Below are positions 32,527-41,438 of a stretch of 50,838 nt of DNA, piece by piece. The notes under the pieces are model-generated. The model was given only the letters and a program-made list of their open reading frames with translations. It did no database searches and was not told the DNA's origin. The stretch spans positions 1 through 50,838 of the forward strand of contig CABIYE010000023.1 of NCBI GenBank assembly GCA_902362865.1, written 5' to 3'. The DNA is from Clostridiaceae bacterium (GTDB lineage: Bacteria > Bacillota > Clostridia > Lachnospirales > Lachnospiraceae). The position numbers were made by a program, and so were the translations under genes. Numbering within the stretch: the stretch's first letter is position 1; every line of letters begins with the position of its first letter.

Positions 32527-33357
32527 TTGGAAGAAAATAAAGATTACCGTGCTTACCGGTACGGCGATCATTTGGAACCAGGTGCAGAGCTGAAAATCGA
32601 GCACAGTGTTTCTTGTGAAGATGTGGATATTTCCTCCCTGATTACAATGGGCGCCGAAAATCTGGAGGCCATGCGCCAGGGAAGTATCGACGGTGAACAG
32701 AAAGCCTATGAGATTGTGGTCGCGGCGGCAAAGCAATGGGAAAAGCAGGCAGCCGCCACGCAGATGATCAACCGGGCGCTTTCTTACCTGCGAACCCCGG
32801 AGGTGGAGCATACCGCAAATGAATGGCGCAAAACCGACAACTGGCGGAATGACGAAGAAATCAGCAACCGTGTCTACCGCATGAGTTGTGGTATTTGGGA
32901 AGATACCAAATATGACCGGGAAACCAAACAGAGCGTACCGGTTGCCTGGTATGTGACCTGGGATGTCTATGTGAACTCCCCAAAGCAGGGTTATGGCGAA
33001 AAGATTGCCGGGCAGAATCAGAAACGCTACACGGACAAGGCCGCCGCTGAAAAGTATCTGGAAGGCCGGAAAAAAGCCTACTCCCATTTATTCACGGAAA
33101 TTTCCCCGCAGATACCAAAACAGTATGAGCACCATTTTACCGTGTATGGAGCACTCCTGCCGGGGTACACGGTGGAGGGTCAGGAACCGGCAAAACCAGA
33201 CCGCACCGCCACCGAAGTTTCGGAGGGCGGTATTTCTATACCTGAAAAGCCGGAGAAACCTTCCGTGCTGGGAAAGCTGTCTGCGGCCAAAACGCAGGAG
33301 AAAACACCTGCTGCTCCCGGTGCGGCAAATAAAAAGAAGGAGGATATGCAGCTATGA
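32527..33357 (+). CDS. Conjugative-element protein with shared C-terminal tail
   Basis: 276 residues from a TTG start (GGAGGTG upstream). The N-terminal half is helical and acidic; the middle (VYRMSCGIWEDTKYDRETKQ, VAWYVTWDVYVN) is beta-rich and reads like a small polyvalent-protein domain that I cannot name. The end, KPSVLGKLSAAKTQEKTPA, is clearly related to the end of the preceding protein. The stop overlaps the next start (ATGA). Confidence 0.65.
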   Translation: MEENKDYRAYRYGDHLEPGAELKIEHSVSCEDVDISSLITMGAENLEAMRQGSIDGEQKAYEIVVAAAKQWEKQAAATQMINRALSYLRTPEVEHTANEWRKTDNWRNDEEISNRVYRMSCGIWEDTKYDRETKQSVPVAWYVTWDVYVNSPKQGYGEKIAGQNQKRYTDKAAAEKYLEGRKKAYSHLFTEISPQIPKQYEHHFTVYGALLPGYTVEGQEPAKPDRTATEVSEGGISIPEKPEKPSVLGKLSAAKTQEKTPAAPGAANKKKEDMQL

Positions 33358-34457
33358 AGGTGTTAATGGTAGAGCCGGGCAAATCGCCCTATGAGACTGA
33401 AATTGAGGGCGGGCTGGAATCCTTGCAGACTGCCGTTGGCGGAGATATTCAGGCAACTTATCCCTTTGATGATCTGGTTGGACTGATCTGCAATGATGAA
33501 GGCAAGCTCATAGGTCTGCCCTTAAACCGGGCACTTTATGATGATGAGGGCCATTTGTACGATATTGTTCCCGGCAATTTTTTGATCGTCGGTTTGGGCG
33601 AAGAAGATTTTACAGACCTTCCCGCTGACCTGATGGAGAAATACACGGAGCGATTCAAATACCCGGAGAAGTTCTTCCGTCTGGCGGGTGAGATCGTTGC
33701 GGTGAAGCAGCCCCTCCCACCGGAAGAAAAGCAGCAGCCGGCTTCTGTCATGGAGGAACCGGGCAGGGATGACATAAGACTTGACGATACCACGGATTTG
33801 GCCTTTGACTTGGATGAATTTTTCAGGCAGAACAGCGGGGCCTATGCAGACCTGTACCCGGATTCCCATGCAGAGAAAGAGCGCATGGCGGACGAGCTGC
33901 TTTCAGGAGATACCGGAAAAATCCGAATGAGGCTGGCGGCATTTGAGCGCGAGGAACACATGGAGGGAGAAACAGCGCCGCTTTTAGCGCGTATTTCTTC
34001 CTATGAGAAAGAGTACGGGATCAGCGCTTATTCCATTTACCAGCTTGGCTTATCGGACAATACAGACAATCTCCGTTTTATGTCTCTTGACTGGCTGGAA
34101 AGCAAAGGGCTTTCCGTGGACCGGGATCATTACCAGATGGTCTATGCAATGCAGCGGGAACCGGGCGAAACACTGGAGGATATTTACAGGCGTTTTAATA
34201 TCGACCACCCGGAAGATTTCAGGGGCCACTCCCTTTCCGTTTCCGATGTGGTGGTCCTGCATGAGAATGGTGCAGACGCCGCATATTACGTGGACAGCAT
34301 CGGCTTCAAGGAGCTGCCGGGCTTCTTCGGCGCAGGCGCGCCGGAAGCGAAACGGGATGTTTCGGTGCGGGAGCAGCTTGACAATGCAAGAAAACAGGCG
34401 GCACAGACAGAGCCGAAAATATCGGATAAAAGGCCCAGAGAGCCGGAAAGGAGCTGA
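33354..34457 (+). CDS. DUF3846-YodL-DUF4316 protein
   Basis: 367 residues with three parts in order. DUF3846 at 1-115 (MKVLMVEPGKSPYETEIEGG, ICNDEGKLIGLPLNRALYDD). A helical linker. Then YodL-like sequence at about 220-265 (YSIYQLGLSDNTDNLRFMS, YQMVYAMQREPGETLEDIY), continuing into DUF4316 (DHPEDFRGHSLSVSDVVVLH, AYYVDSIGFKELPGFF). The combination is common in Firmicutes conjugative elements, and none of the parts has a proven biochemical role. The start overlaps the previous stop. Confidence 0.8.
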   Translation: MKVLMVEPGKSPYETEIEGGLESLQTAVGGDIQATYPFDDLVGLICNDEGKLIGLPLNRALYDDEGHLYDIVPGNFLIVGLGEEDFTDLPADLMEKYTERFKYPEKFFRLAGEIVAVKQPLPPEEKQQPASVMEEPGRDDIRLDDTTDLAFDLDEFFRQNSGAYADLYPDSHAEKERMADELLSGDTGKIRMRLAAFEREEHMEGETAPLLARISSYEKEYGISAYSIYQLGLSDNTDNLRFMSLDWLESKGLSVDRDHYQMVYAMQREPGETLEDIYRRFNIDHPEDFRGHSLSVSDVVVLHENGADAAYYVDSIGFKELPGFFGAGAPEAKRDVSVREQLDNARKQAAQTEPKISDKRPREPERS

Positions 34458-34463
34458 TAGCTT

Positions 34464-35264
34464 ATGCTGATGGCAGTAGAAGGCCCCTATGCCCTGATGG
34501 TGCAGCCGGACGATATTTTAATTTCTCCCCGTGAGGTAGACGAGCATTTTGGAACGATGGTCTGCTTCCACTCCCGCTACGCACTGGGTGACAGTCACAA
34601 TTACATGGATAAAGATGATTTCCTGCGGGAGATGTATTTAGATACCGTGGGGCATGATGAAGCGGGTCTGAAACGCTATGAACATATGGTGAACATTGTG
34701 AGCAGCCGGTTCCGGCACGGGCCAAAGACGGAGGAACGGGCGGTTGATGACGCCATGCTGAAGGTGATCTCCGAAAAATACATTACGCTGCCCCTTTATC
34801 TCATGGATCACAGCGGCCTTGCCATGCAGACCACAAGTTTCAATGATCCCTGGGACAGCGGGCAAGTCGGTTGGATTTATGTTTCCAAAGAGAATGTCCT
34901 AAAAGAGTTCGGCGGCGAAAAAATGACCGGCACCATTCGGAAAAAGGCGGAGGATCTGATGCGCAGCGAAGTGGCCGCTTATGATTCCTACCTGCGGGGC
35001 GAGTGTTACGGCTTTGAGCTTTACAAAAACGGCGAGCTTACGGATAGCTGCTGGGGCTTCATGGGTGACTTGGCCGATGTCTGTAAAGATATGGCTGAAT
35101 ATCTCCCGGAGGGCTGTAAGAATATGGTGGACCACCTGGAGGAACAGGATCACCCGGCGACCATCATCAAGACGCTTTTGAAACATGCGAAAATCCAGGT
35201 GAACCAGGCGGCAAAAGCCTTTGAACATACCCCGCGCCAGCAGGTGATCGGGGACGCTCGTTAA
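34464..35264 (+). CDS. Conserved conjugative-element protein, unknown function
   Basis: 266 residues. Notable segments are FHSRYALGDSHNYMDKDDFL, LPLYLMDHSGLAMQTTSFND and GQVGWIYVSKENVLKEFGG. The last two are found in many element and phage accessory proteins. The C-terminal third is helical and charged. It follows the DUF3846 gene by six bases and precedes the coupling-protein genes. Confidence 0.65.
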   Translation: MLMAVEGPYALMVQPDDILISPREVDEHFGTMVCFHSRYALGDSHNYMDKDDFLREMYLDTVGHDEAGLKRYEHMVNIVSSRFRHGPKTEERAVDDAMLKVISEKYITLPLYLMDHSGLAMQTTSFNDPWDSGQVGWIYVSKENVLKEFGGEKMTGTIRKKAEDLMRSEVAAYDSYLRGECYGFELYKNGELTDSCWGFMGDLADVCKDMAEYLPEGCKNMVDHLEEQDHPATIIKTLLKHAKIQVNQAAKAFEHTPRQQVIGDAR

Positions 35265-35315
35265 ACAGTTATTTCCTATTTGTTATTACAGATTCTATCA
35301 GGAAGGAGGATGCAC

Positions 35316-35786
35316 ATGCAGGAAGAATTGGAACAGCGGACCGTTTCGGTCTCCATCCAGGCGGCAAAGCTGTCCGGGCGGGTGCTGCGTTCTGCGATTG
35401 CCGCTGTGCTCAGGAAAATGGAGCAGGAACGCACTACCCCGAAAGTCGGCAGGAACAGCATGAAACGGCTGACCTATAAAGACCCTGGAGCCAATACCAT
35501 TGAAGTGTCCGGCAGAATCCGCTCTTTTGAGCGGTACGCCAGGAAACACCAGGTCCGCTACCATATTGAAAAAGAGCTGGGGACCGATCCCCCGAAATGG
35601 ACGGTCTATTTCAAAGCAAACCAGGCGGACGCACTGACAGCGGCTTTTAAGGAATTTACGAGGAAGGATCTTACCCGCAGCACCAGGCCGTCGCTTCTTT
35701 CCCAGCTTCATAAATTTAAGGAGCTGGCGCAGGTGCTTGGCCGTGACCGGGTAAAGAACAAGGAACACGGAGGGCCGGAACGATGA
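35316..35786 (+). CDS. pcfB: PcfB family conjugation protein
   Basis: 156 residues from the ATG at 35316, which AGGAGG serves best (two earlier in-frame ATG codons are too close or upstream). VSVSIQAAKLSGRVLRSAIA, DPGANTIEVSGRIRSFERYA and YFKANQADALTAAFKEFTRK match PcfB (DUF3801). In pCF10-type systems PcfB partners with the coupling protein. The stop overlaps the virD4 start (ATGA). Confidence 0.85.
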   Translation: MQEELEQRTVSVSIQAAKLSGRVLRSAIAAVLRKMEQERTTPKVGRNSMKRLTYKDPGANTIEVSGRIRSFERYARKHQVRYHIEKELGTDPPKWTVYFKANQADALTAAFKEFTRKDLTRSTRPSLLSQLHKFKELAQVLGRDRVKNKEHGGPER

Positions 35787-37627
35787 AGATAGATACCGAT
35801 GCCCTGAAAAAGCAGGTGATCCTCCATCTGCCCTATCTTCTGTTCCTTCTGGTCTTTGCGAAGCTGGGCGAGGCGGTTCGCCTTGCCCCCGGAGCGGATG
35901 CCTCACAGAAATTATTAGGGCTTTCCGAAGGTTTCTCACTGGCTTTTCAGAGTATGTGGCCGGGTGCGGCGCTGGACTGGCTGGTGGGATTATGCGGTGC
36001 GGTGATTGTGCGGCTGGCTGTCTATCTCAAAGGAAAGGATGCCAAAAAGTACCGCAAAAATGTGGAATACGGATCGGCCCGTTGGGGCAACAAAACAGAC
36101 ATTGCCCCTTTTATGGACCCGAAACCGGAAAACAACATTATCCTGACGCAGACCGAGGGGCTTATGATGTCCGGCAGGCCGAAGAATCCGGCCCATGCCC
36201 GCAATAAAAATGTGCTGGTAGTCGGTGGTTCCGGCTCTGGAAAGACGAGATTTTTTATCAAGCCCAATCTTATGCAGATGCACAGCTCCTATGTCGTCAC
36301 CGATCCGAAAGGTACGGTCTTGATTGAGGTGGGAAAGCTGTTAAGCCGCGGCACACCGAAACTGGATAAGGACGGCAACCCGGTCCGGGGAAAGAATGGA
36401 AAAATCGTGTATGAGCCTTATAAGATCAAGGTATTCAATACGATCAATTTTTCAAAAAGTATGCACTATAACCCTTTTGCCTACATTCACAATGAGAAGG
36501 ATATTCTGAAACTGGTGACAGTGCTGATCGCAAACACCAAAGGGGAAGGAAAATCCGGCGACGATTTCTGGGTCAAGGCCGAAACTTTGCTTTACACGGC
36601 ATTGATCGGCTATATTTATTATGAGGCCCCAACAAACGAGCAGAATTTTTCCACTCTGGTAGAAATGATAAACGCTATGGAGGTCCGGGAGGATGACGAA
36701 AGTTTCAAAAATGCCGTTGACCTTCTCTTTGACGCACTGGAACAGAAAGACCCGGACCACTTCGCCTTACGCCAGTATAAAAAATACAAACTTGCGGCGG
36801 GCAAGACAGCAAAATCTATCCTTATTTCCTGCGGTGCCAGACTTGCCCCCTTCGACATTAAGGAAGTCCGGGAGATCACTATGTATGACGAGTTGGAGCT
36901 TGACTTGGTTGGAGATAGGAAAACGGCGCTGTTTTTTATTATCAGCGATACGGACGCGACCTTCAATTTCCTTGTCAGCATGGCCTATACGCAGTTGTTC
37001 AATCTGCTGTGCGAGCGTGCCGATGACAAGTACGGCGGCAGGCTGCCGGTACATGTGCGGTGCCTGATCGACGAGGCCGCCAATATCGGGCAGATTCCAA
37101 ACCTGGAAAAACTGATGGCAACGATCCGTTCCAGGGAGATTTCGGCCTGTCTGGTCCTGCAGGCGCAGAGCCAGTTGAAGGCGCTTTATAAGGACAACAT
37201 GGACACCATCATCGGCAACTGTGACGCTTCCCTTTTCCTGGGAGGCAAGGAAGAAACCACGCTGAAAAGCTGGAACTCCCTGCTCGGAAAGGAAACCATT
37301 GATATGTATAACACCAGCGTCACCAAAGGCAACCAGGAATCCCACGGCCAGAACTTCCAGAAGTTGGGGAAGGATCTAATGTCGGTGGACGAGCTGGCCG
37401 TGATGGACGGAGGAAAATGTCTGCTGCAGATCAGAGGCGTGCGCCCTTTCCTCTCCCGGAAGTACGATATTACCAGACATCCAAATTACCGGCTGCTTTC
37501 CGATTTCAATGAGAAGAACGCTTTTGACATTGAGAAATTTTTATCTACAAAACTGCCGATGCGTCCCGGCGAGCTGTACCGCAATTATGAGGTCACAGCG
37601 GAGGATTTGGAGGCTCCGGCTATATGA
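35783..37627 (+). CDS. virD4: VirD4-type coupling protein (PcfC/TraG family)
   Basis: 614 residues. Two N-terminal membrane helices (about 15-35 and 60-82), then the ATPase: Walker A in LVVGGSGSGKTRFFIKPNLM, VVTDPKGTVLIEVG, and Walker B in VRCLIDEAANIGQIPNLEKL, followed by LVLQAQSQLKALY. It recruits the relaxosome to the secretion channel. Length and motif order are complete and I see no damage. A strong terminator lies 128 bases downstream. Confidence 0.92.
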   Translation: MKIDTDALKKQVILHLPYLLFLLVFAKLGEAVRLAPGADASQKLLGLSEGFSLAFQSMWPGAALDWLVGLCGAVIVRLAVYLKGKDAKKYRKNVEYGSARWGNKTDIAPFMDPKPENNIILTQTEGLMMSGRPKNPAHARNKNVLVVGGSGSGKTRFFIKPNLMQMHSSYVVTDPKGTVLIEVGKLLSRGTPKLDKDGNPVRGKNGKIVYEPYKIKVFNTINFSKSMHYNPFAYIHNEKDILKLVTVLIANTKGEGKSGDDFWVKAETLLYTALIGYIYYEAPTNEQNFSTLVEMINAMEVREDDESFKNAVDLLFDALEQKDPDHFALRQYKKYKLAAGKTAKSILISCGARLAPFDIKEVREITMYDELELDLVGDRKTALFFIISDTDATFNFLVSMAYTQLFNLLCERADDKYGGRLPVHVRCLIDEAANIGQIPNLEKLMATIRSREISACLVLQAQSQLKALYKDNMDTIIGNCDASLFLGGKEETTLKSWNSLLGKETIDMYNTSVTKGNQESHGQNFQKLGKDLMSVDELAVMDGGKCLLQIRGVRPFLSRKYDITRHPNYRLLSDFNEKNAFDIEKFLSTKLPMRPGELYRNYEVTAEDLEAPAI

Positions 37628-37755
37628 TGATGTAGCTGCCTGTTAAGGTTTCTGGCTTTGACGGGCTTTTTCTTTTCACCGGAAGGAGGTTTTATTGAGG
37701 ATTCGTGCACCTCCCTGACAACTGAATATTTTTTCAGGTATATCCTGAACTCTGC

Positions 37756-37804
37756 CGCCCCTGTGCTTTTTGTAAATGTTCTTGAAGCACAGGGGCGTTT
37801 TTTC
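37756..37804 (+). terminator. Strong rho-independent terminator before maff2
   Basis: CGCCCCTGTGCTT and AAGCACAGGGGCG form a perfect 13-bp stem with a 16-base loop, followed by TTTTTT. It splits the coupling-protein operon from the channel genes, or attenuates between them. Confidence 0.9.
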
Positions 37805-37866
37805 GTTTCCGGCCTGATATGGCCACAACACAAAAACAATATTTCTTAAATTAAAGGAGGAACTTT

Positions 37867-37981
37867 ATGGCTTTTTTTGCAAGTGCGATTGATACCCTGA
37901 AAATCCTGGTTATTGCTCTGGGTGCCGGCCTCGGCGCATGGGGCGTTATCAACCTTCTGGAAGGTTATGGCAATGACAACC
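37867..37981 (+). CDS. maff2: Maff2 family membrane protein, 5' exon
   Basis: AAAGGAGG leads to ATG 37867. The first 38 codons read FFASAIDTLKILVIALGAGL and GAWGVINLLEGYGNDN, one membrane helix, and are then cut by group II intron 1 after base 37981. Joined to 40743-40843 the gene gives a complete 71-residue Maff2 protein with two helices, a channel-associated component of Tn1549-like elements (pilin/VirB2-like position; role inferred). Without splicing the product would end five codons after the junction. Confidence 0.88.
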
Positions 37982-40742
37982 GTGCGACACGTTTCTAACT
38001 GAAAAGGTTAGGCACTAAGTCGAAGGGCTTTATAGCTTGAAATCTTAGGAGAACTGACAATCCGATGGGTGGAATGAAAGGGAAACGCCTGGAAACGCCC
38101 ACACTGATACTCCGATTGGCTTTGAAGTGTGCAACTGCTTCATGGTCAAAAGCTCGGTGAAGTCGGCAGAGAGTGGCCGTAAGCGGAACAATCCGCACGA
38201 AACCTGCCCAGAGGTGGGCGGCGTCACCTATATGCCGGGTGTCAGATACTCATGGTGAGAATGTGCGACCGACCGCACTGACTACTTCCGAATGTACGGG
38301 TCTAAACGTTGTGAGTGTGTCGAAAGGCATACGGCCATTGATATGGCGTGTCCGTGGATTAGTAAGACTGGTTGTTATGAAACTCCACGTGCCGTTACAG
38401 GCGGCAAGGTTCTTTTAGAACTGGGCACAGGCTTAGAGGAAGCACCTAAAAGTATCAAATGATAGGATTGTCGGAACGTGGAAAGCTGGGAACGTATAAA
38501 ACAAGCCGTTGCAGGCCGTTGGGCGGGAAAGCCGGGTAAAACTGGTATAACCGCACTTAATCCCAGTGAGAGTAGGGGCATGGTACCGATGAAGCAGAAA
38601 TAATAAGTCTGTGGAGGGACGGCCCCAAGTCGGAAATGAATTAAGAATACTGAAAACACAACAAACACAGCTTCGAGTATGACAAAGAAAATCCAAACCG
38701 AAAGGAGCGGGTGCCTGTGTTGACTTCGGAGCAGCAAACACACAAACCGAAACAAAGTAAAATCCGCTATACGGAGTATTACGACCTGCAAAACACTTTT
38801 GACCGTCTGTATGCCGACAGTTTGAAAGGCAAGACCTTTCAGAACCTTGTTGGCCTAATGGCAAGTGAGGAAAACATCAAGCTGGCATATCGGACAATCA
38901 AAGGAAACAAAGGAAGTGGTACTCCTGGCGTGGATAAGAGGACGATTAAACATCTGGCTTCTATGGAGGAGGAGAAGTTCGTCCGACTTATCCAAAAACA
39001 ATTCAGTTGGTATAATCCCCGCCCGGTAAGGCGGGTAGAAATCCCAAAACCTAACGGAAAAACAAGACCGCTGGGTATTCCCACAATCGTTGACCGTATC
39101 GTACAGCAATGTATTCTGCAAGTGCTGGAACCGATATGCGAAGCAAAGTTTCACGAGCGTTCCAACGGTTTTCGTCCAAACCGCTCCACGGAACACGCTA
39201 TCGCACAGTGCTGTCGGCTCATGCAGATACAGCATTTACACTATGCGGTTGACCTGGATATACACGGTTTCTTTGACAACGTACATCATGGAAAGCTGAT
39301 AAGGCAGATGTGGGAACTGGGTATCCGGGATAAAAAGCTGCTGTGCATTATCAAGCAGATGTTGAGAGCGCCTATCGTTCTTCCCGATGGCAAGAGAATT
39401 TACCCGACAAAGGGAACGCCGCAGGGCGGCATACTATCACCGCTCTTGTCAAATATCGTGCTGAATGAACTGGACTGGTGGGTATCTTCCCAATGGGAAA
39501 ATATGCCCACCCATTACGAATACAAGACCCGGCAGAACGCACGTGGTACGGACATCAAAAGCCATACCTACCGGGCTTTGCGCCGGAGTAATCTCAAGGA
39601 AATGTATCTCGTAAGATATGCCGATGACTTCAAAATCTTCTGCCGCAGTTACAAAGATGCAGTGAAAGCGTTTGAGGCAACAAAGCGGTGGCTGAAAGAC
39701 CGTTTAGGACTGGACATCAGCCCGGAAAAGTCAAAGGTAATCAACATGGAACAGCGGTACTCGGAATTTCTGGGATTCAAGATGAAAGTCTACCGTAAAG
39801 GGAAAAAGTACGTGGTCTGCTCACATATGAGCGATAAAGCGATTGCGCACGCAAAGGAGAAAATCTCAGCTGCGATTAAAGCGATACAGACCCCGGCTGA
39901 CAGCCAAAGTCAATACATCGCAATACAGCAGTACAACTCGGTAGTTGCCGGACTTCATAATTACTATCGTCTGGCGACCCGTGTAGGCGAGGACTTTCCT
40001 AACCTAGTGCAAGGGCTGAAAAAGCAAATGTCAAACAGACTGCGGGGCTTGACCCGAAAGGGAAAACTGGAACGCGGCTTCATAAAGGAGCGGTACGGAA
40101 AAAGTAAACAGCTAAGGTTTTTGAACGGACACCCGCTTATTCCGATGGGATATGTTCAGACACGGGACGCCCAGCACAAGAAGAAAACCATCAACCGGTA
40201 CACACCGGAAGGACGGGCAGAAATCCATAAAAATCTCGGTGTAAACACCGATACGATGATATGGCTCATGCGAACTCCTGTACTGGACAAAAGTATTGAA
40301 TTTGCAGACAACAGAATTTCGTTGTTTGCGGCTCAGTATGGGCGGTGTGCCATTACAGGCACAGAACTTATGCCCTATGACCTACGCTGTCACCACAAAG
40401 TTCCGCTGGAAAATGGCGGGACAGATAAGTACAGCAACCTTGTTCTCGTAACCGAAGCTGTTCACCTGCTTATCCATGCCACCTTAGAAGAAACGATACA
40501 GAAGTACCTAAAACAACTCCAACTGAACAAAAAGCAACTGGAAAAACTCAATAAACTGCGGAAACTGGCGGGAACGCCAGCTATCGCTTAAGCATTCTTT
40601 AATGCTGTAACGAAGTGTGTAAGTTGTGTTCAAAACCGTTGAAATTCATTTCCGATGGAGCGCCGTGTGCGGTGAAAGCCGCACGCACGGTGCGGAGCGG
40701 GGGAAAATCCGGCGATAACTTCAAAGGATTACCTATCGCTAT
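37982..40742 (+). mobile_element. Group II intron 1, inserted in maff2
   Basis: 2761 bases. It begins GTGCGACACG and ends TATCGCTAT. Domain V is seen at about 40660-40697 (GAGCGCCGTG, GAAA loop in GCGGTGAAAGCCGC, CACGGTGC), followed by a domain VI-like stem. Domain IV holds the reverse transcriptase gene. EBS1 GGTTGTTA (38370-38377) pairs with the exon end TGACAACC over eight bases (one G-T). Removing it rejoins N-P-G-A in Maff2 without loss. It is inserted in the sense direction, as needed for splicing, and appears intact. Confidence 0.93.
38711..40591 (+). CDS. ltrA: Group II intron-encoded reverse transcriptase/maturase with HNH endonuclease (intron 1)
   Basis: 626 residues from GTG 38711 (AAAGGAG upstream). 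The RT fingers and palm contain IPKPNGKTRPLGIPTIVDRI, DLDIHGFFDNVHHGKL, TPQGGILSPLLSNIVLNELD and catalytic LVRYADDFKIFCR. The maturase X domain follows (GLHNYYRLATRVG). The C-terminal HNH nuclease has CAITGTELM, RCHHKVPLENGG and YSNLVLV. It should splice its own intron and copy it into new sites by target-primed reverse transcription. All motifs are present. Confidence 0.92.
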   Translation: MPVLTSEQQTHKPKQSKIRYTEYYDLQNTFDRLYADSLKGKTFQNLVGLMASEENIKLAYRTIKGNKGSGTPGVDKRTIKHLASMEEEKFVRLIQKQFSWYNPRPVRRVEIPKPNGKTRPLGIPTIVDRIVQQCILQVLEPICEAKFHERSNGFRPNRSTEHAIAQCCRLMQIQHLHYAVDLDIHGFFDNVHHGKLIRQMWELGIRDKKLLCIIKQMLRAPIVLPDGKRIYPTKGTPQGGILSPLLSNIVLNELDWWVSSQWENMPTHYEYKTRQNARGTDIKSHTYRALRRSNLKEMYLVRYADDFKIFCRSYKDAVKAFEATKRWLKDRLGLDISPEKSKVINMEQRYSEFLGFKMKVYRKGKKYVVCSHMSDKAIAHAKEKISAAIKAIQTPADSQSQYIAIQQYNSVVAGLHNYYRLATRVGEDFPNLVQGLKKQMSNRLRGLTRKGKLERGFIKERYGKSKQLRFLNGHPLIPMGYVQTRDAQHKKKTINRYTPEGRAEIHKNLGVNTDTMIWLMRTPVLDKSIEFADNRISLFAAQYGRCAITGTELMPYDLRCHHKVPLENGGTDKYSNLVLVTEAVHLLIHATLEETIQKYLKQLQLNKKQLEKLNKLRKLAGTPAIA

Positions 40743-40843
40743 CTGGTGCCAAATCCCAGGGCATGAAACAGCTTATGGCTGGCGGCGGCATTGCGCTGGT
40801 GGGTGCCACACTGATCCCGCTGCTCTCCGGCCTGTTCGGTTAA
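40743..40843 (+). CDS. maff2: Maff2 family membrane protein, 3' exon
   Basis: Continues the frame of 37867-37981 (third base position set by the junction C|CT). It reads GAKSQGMKQLMAGGGIALVG and ATLIPLLSGLFG to TAA at 40841. The phase, sequence and length fit intact Maff2 proteins of related elements. Confidence 0.88.
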
Positions 40844-40849
40844 TAGCCG

Positions 40850-41438
40850 ATGGGCAGTCTGTTTGAACGGATAACAGACTGGATTAAAGAGGGCTTAATT
40901 GAAGCGATCACAGGACAATACACCGGTATCTTTGAGTCCGTCAACAGCCAGGTCTCGGATGTGGCCTCACAGGTAGGACAGACGCCGCAGGGCTGGAATG
41001 GCGGCGTGTTCAGCATGATCCAGAATCTTTCTGAAACCGTCGTCATTCCCATTGCGGGAATTATCCTGACTTTTGTCCTTGTCTATGAACTGATCCAGAT
41101 GATCCTGGAAAAGAACAACATGCACGATTTTGATACGTTCAACATCTTCAAGTGGATTTTCAAAACCTTTGTTGCCACATACCTGCTCACCAACTGCTTT
41201 ACTATCGTCATGGCGGTGTTTGACGTCGCCCAGAATGTGGTGAGCCAGAGCGCCGGCGTGATAAACGGGAACATGGACGTCACCGCTGCGCTGGCCGACC
41301 TGGAAACGCAGCTTGAAGCAATGGGGATGTGGGAGCTGATCGGCCTGTGGCTGGAGACCAACATTATCAACCTGTGCATGTGGGTGTTGTCCATCGTGAT
41401 CTTTGTCATTGTGTATGGCCGTATGATTGAAATATATC
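40850..41438 (+). CDS. TrbL/VirB6-like conjugation channel protein, 5' exon
   Basis: The ATG is six bases after the maff2 stop. The exon encodes 196 residues with several membrane helices (VVIPIAGIILTFVLVYELIQ, TFVATYLLTNCFTIVMAVFD, MWVLSIVIFVIVYGRMIEIY). It is interrupted after base 41438 by group II intron 2. Spliced to 44027-44301 it makes a 287-residue polytopic protein in the place of the VirB6/TrbL inner-membrane channel in Tn1549-like elements. Confidence 0.85.

Noticed and set aside
37658..37849. 63-codon frame between virD4 and maff2
   Set aside because: It spans a perfect rho-independent terminator and lacks a good start context.
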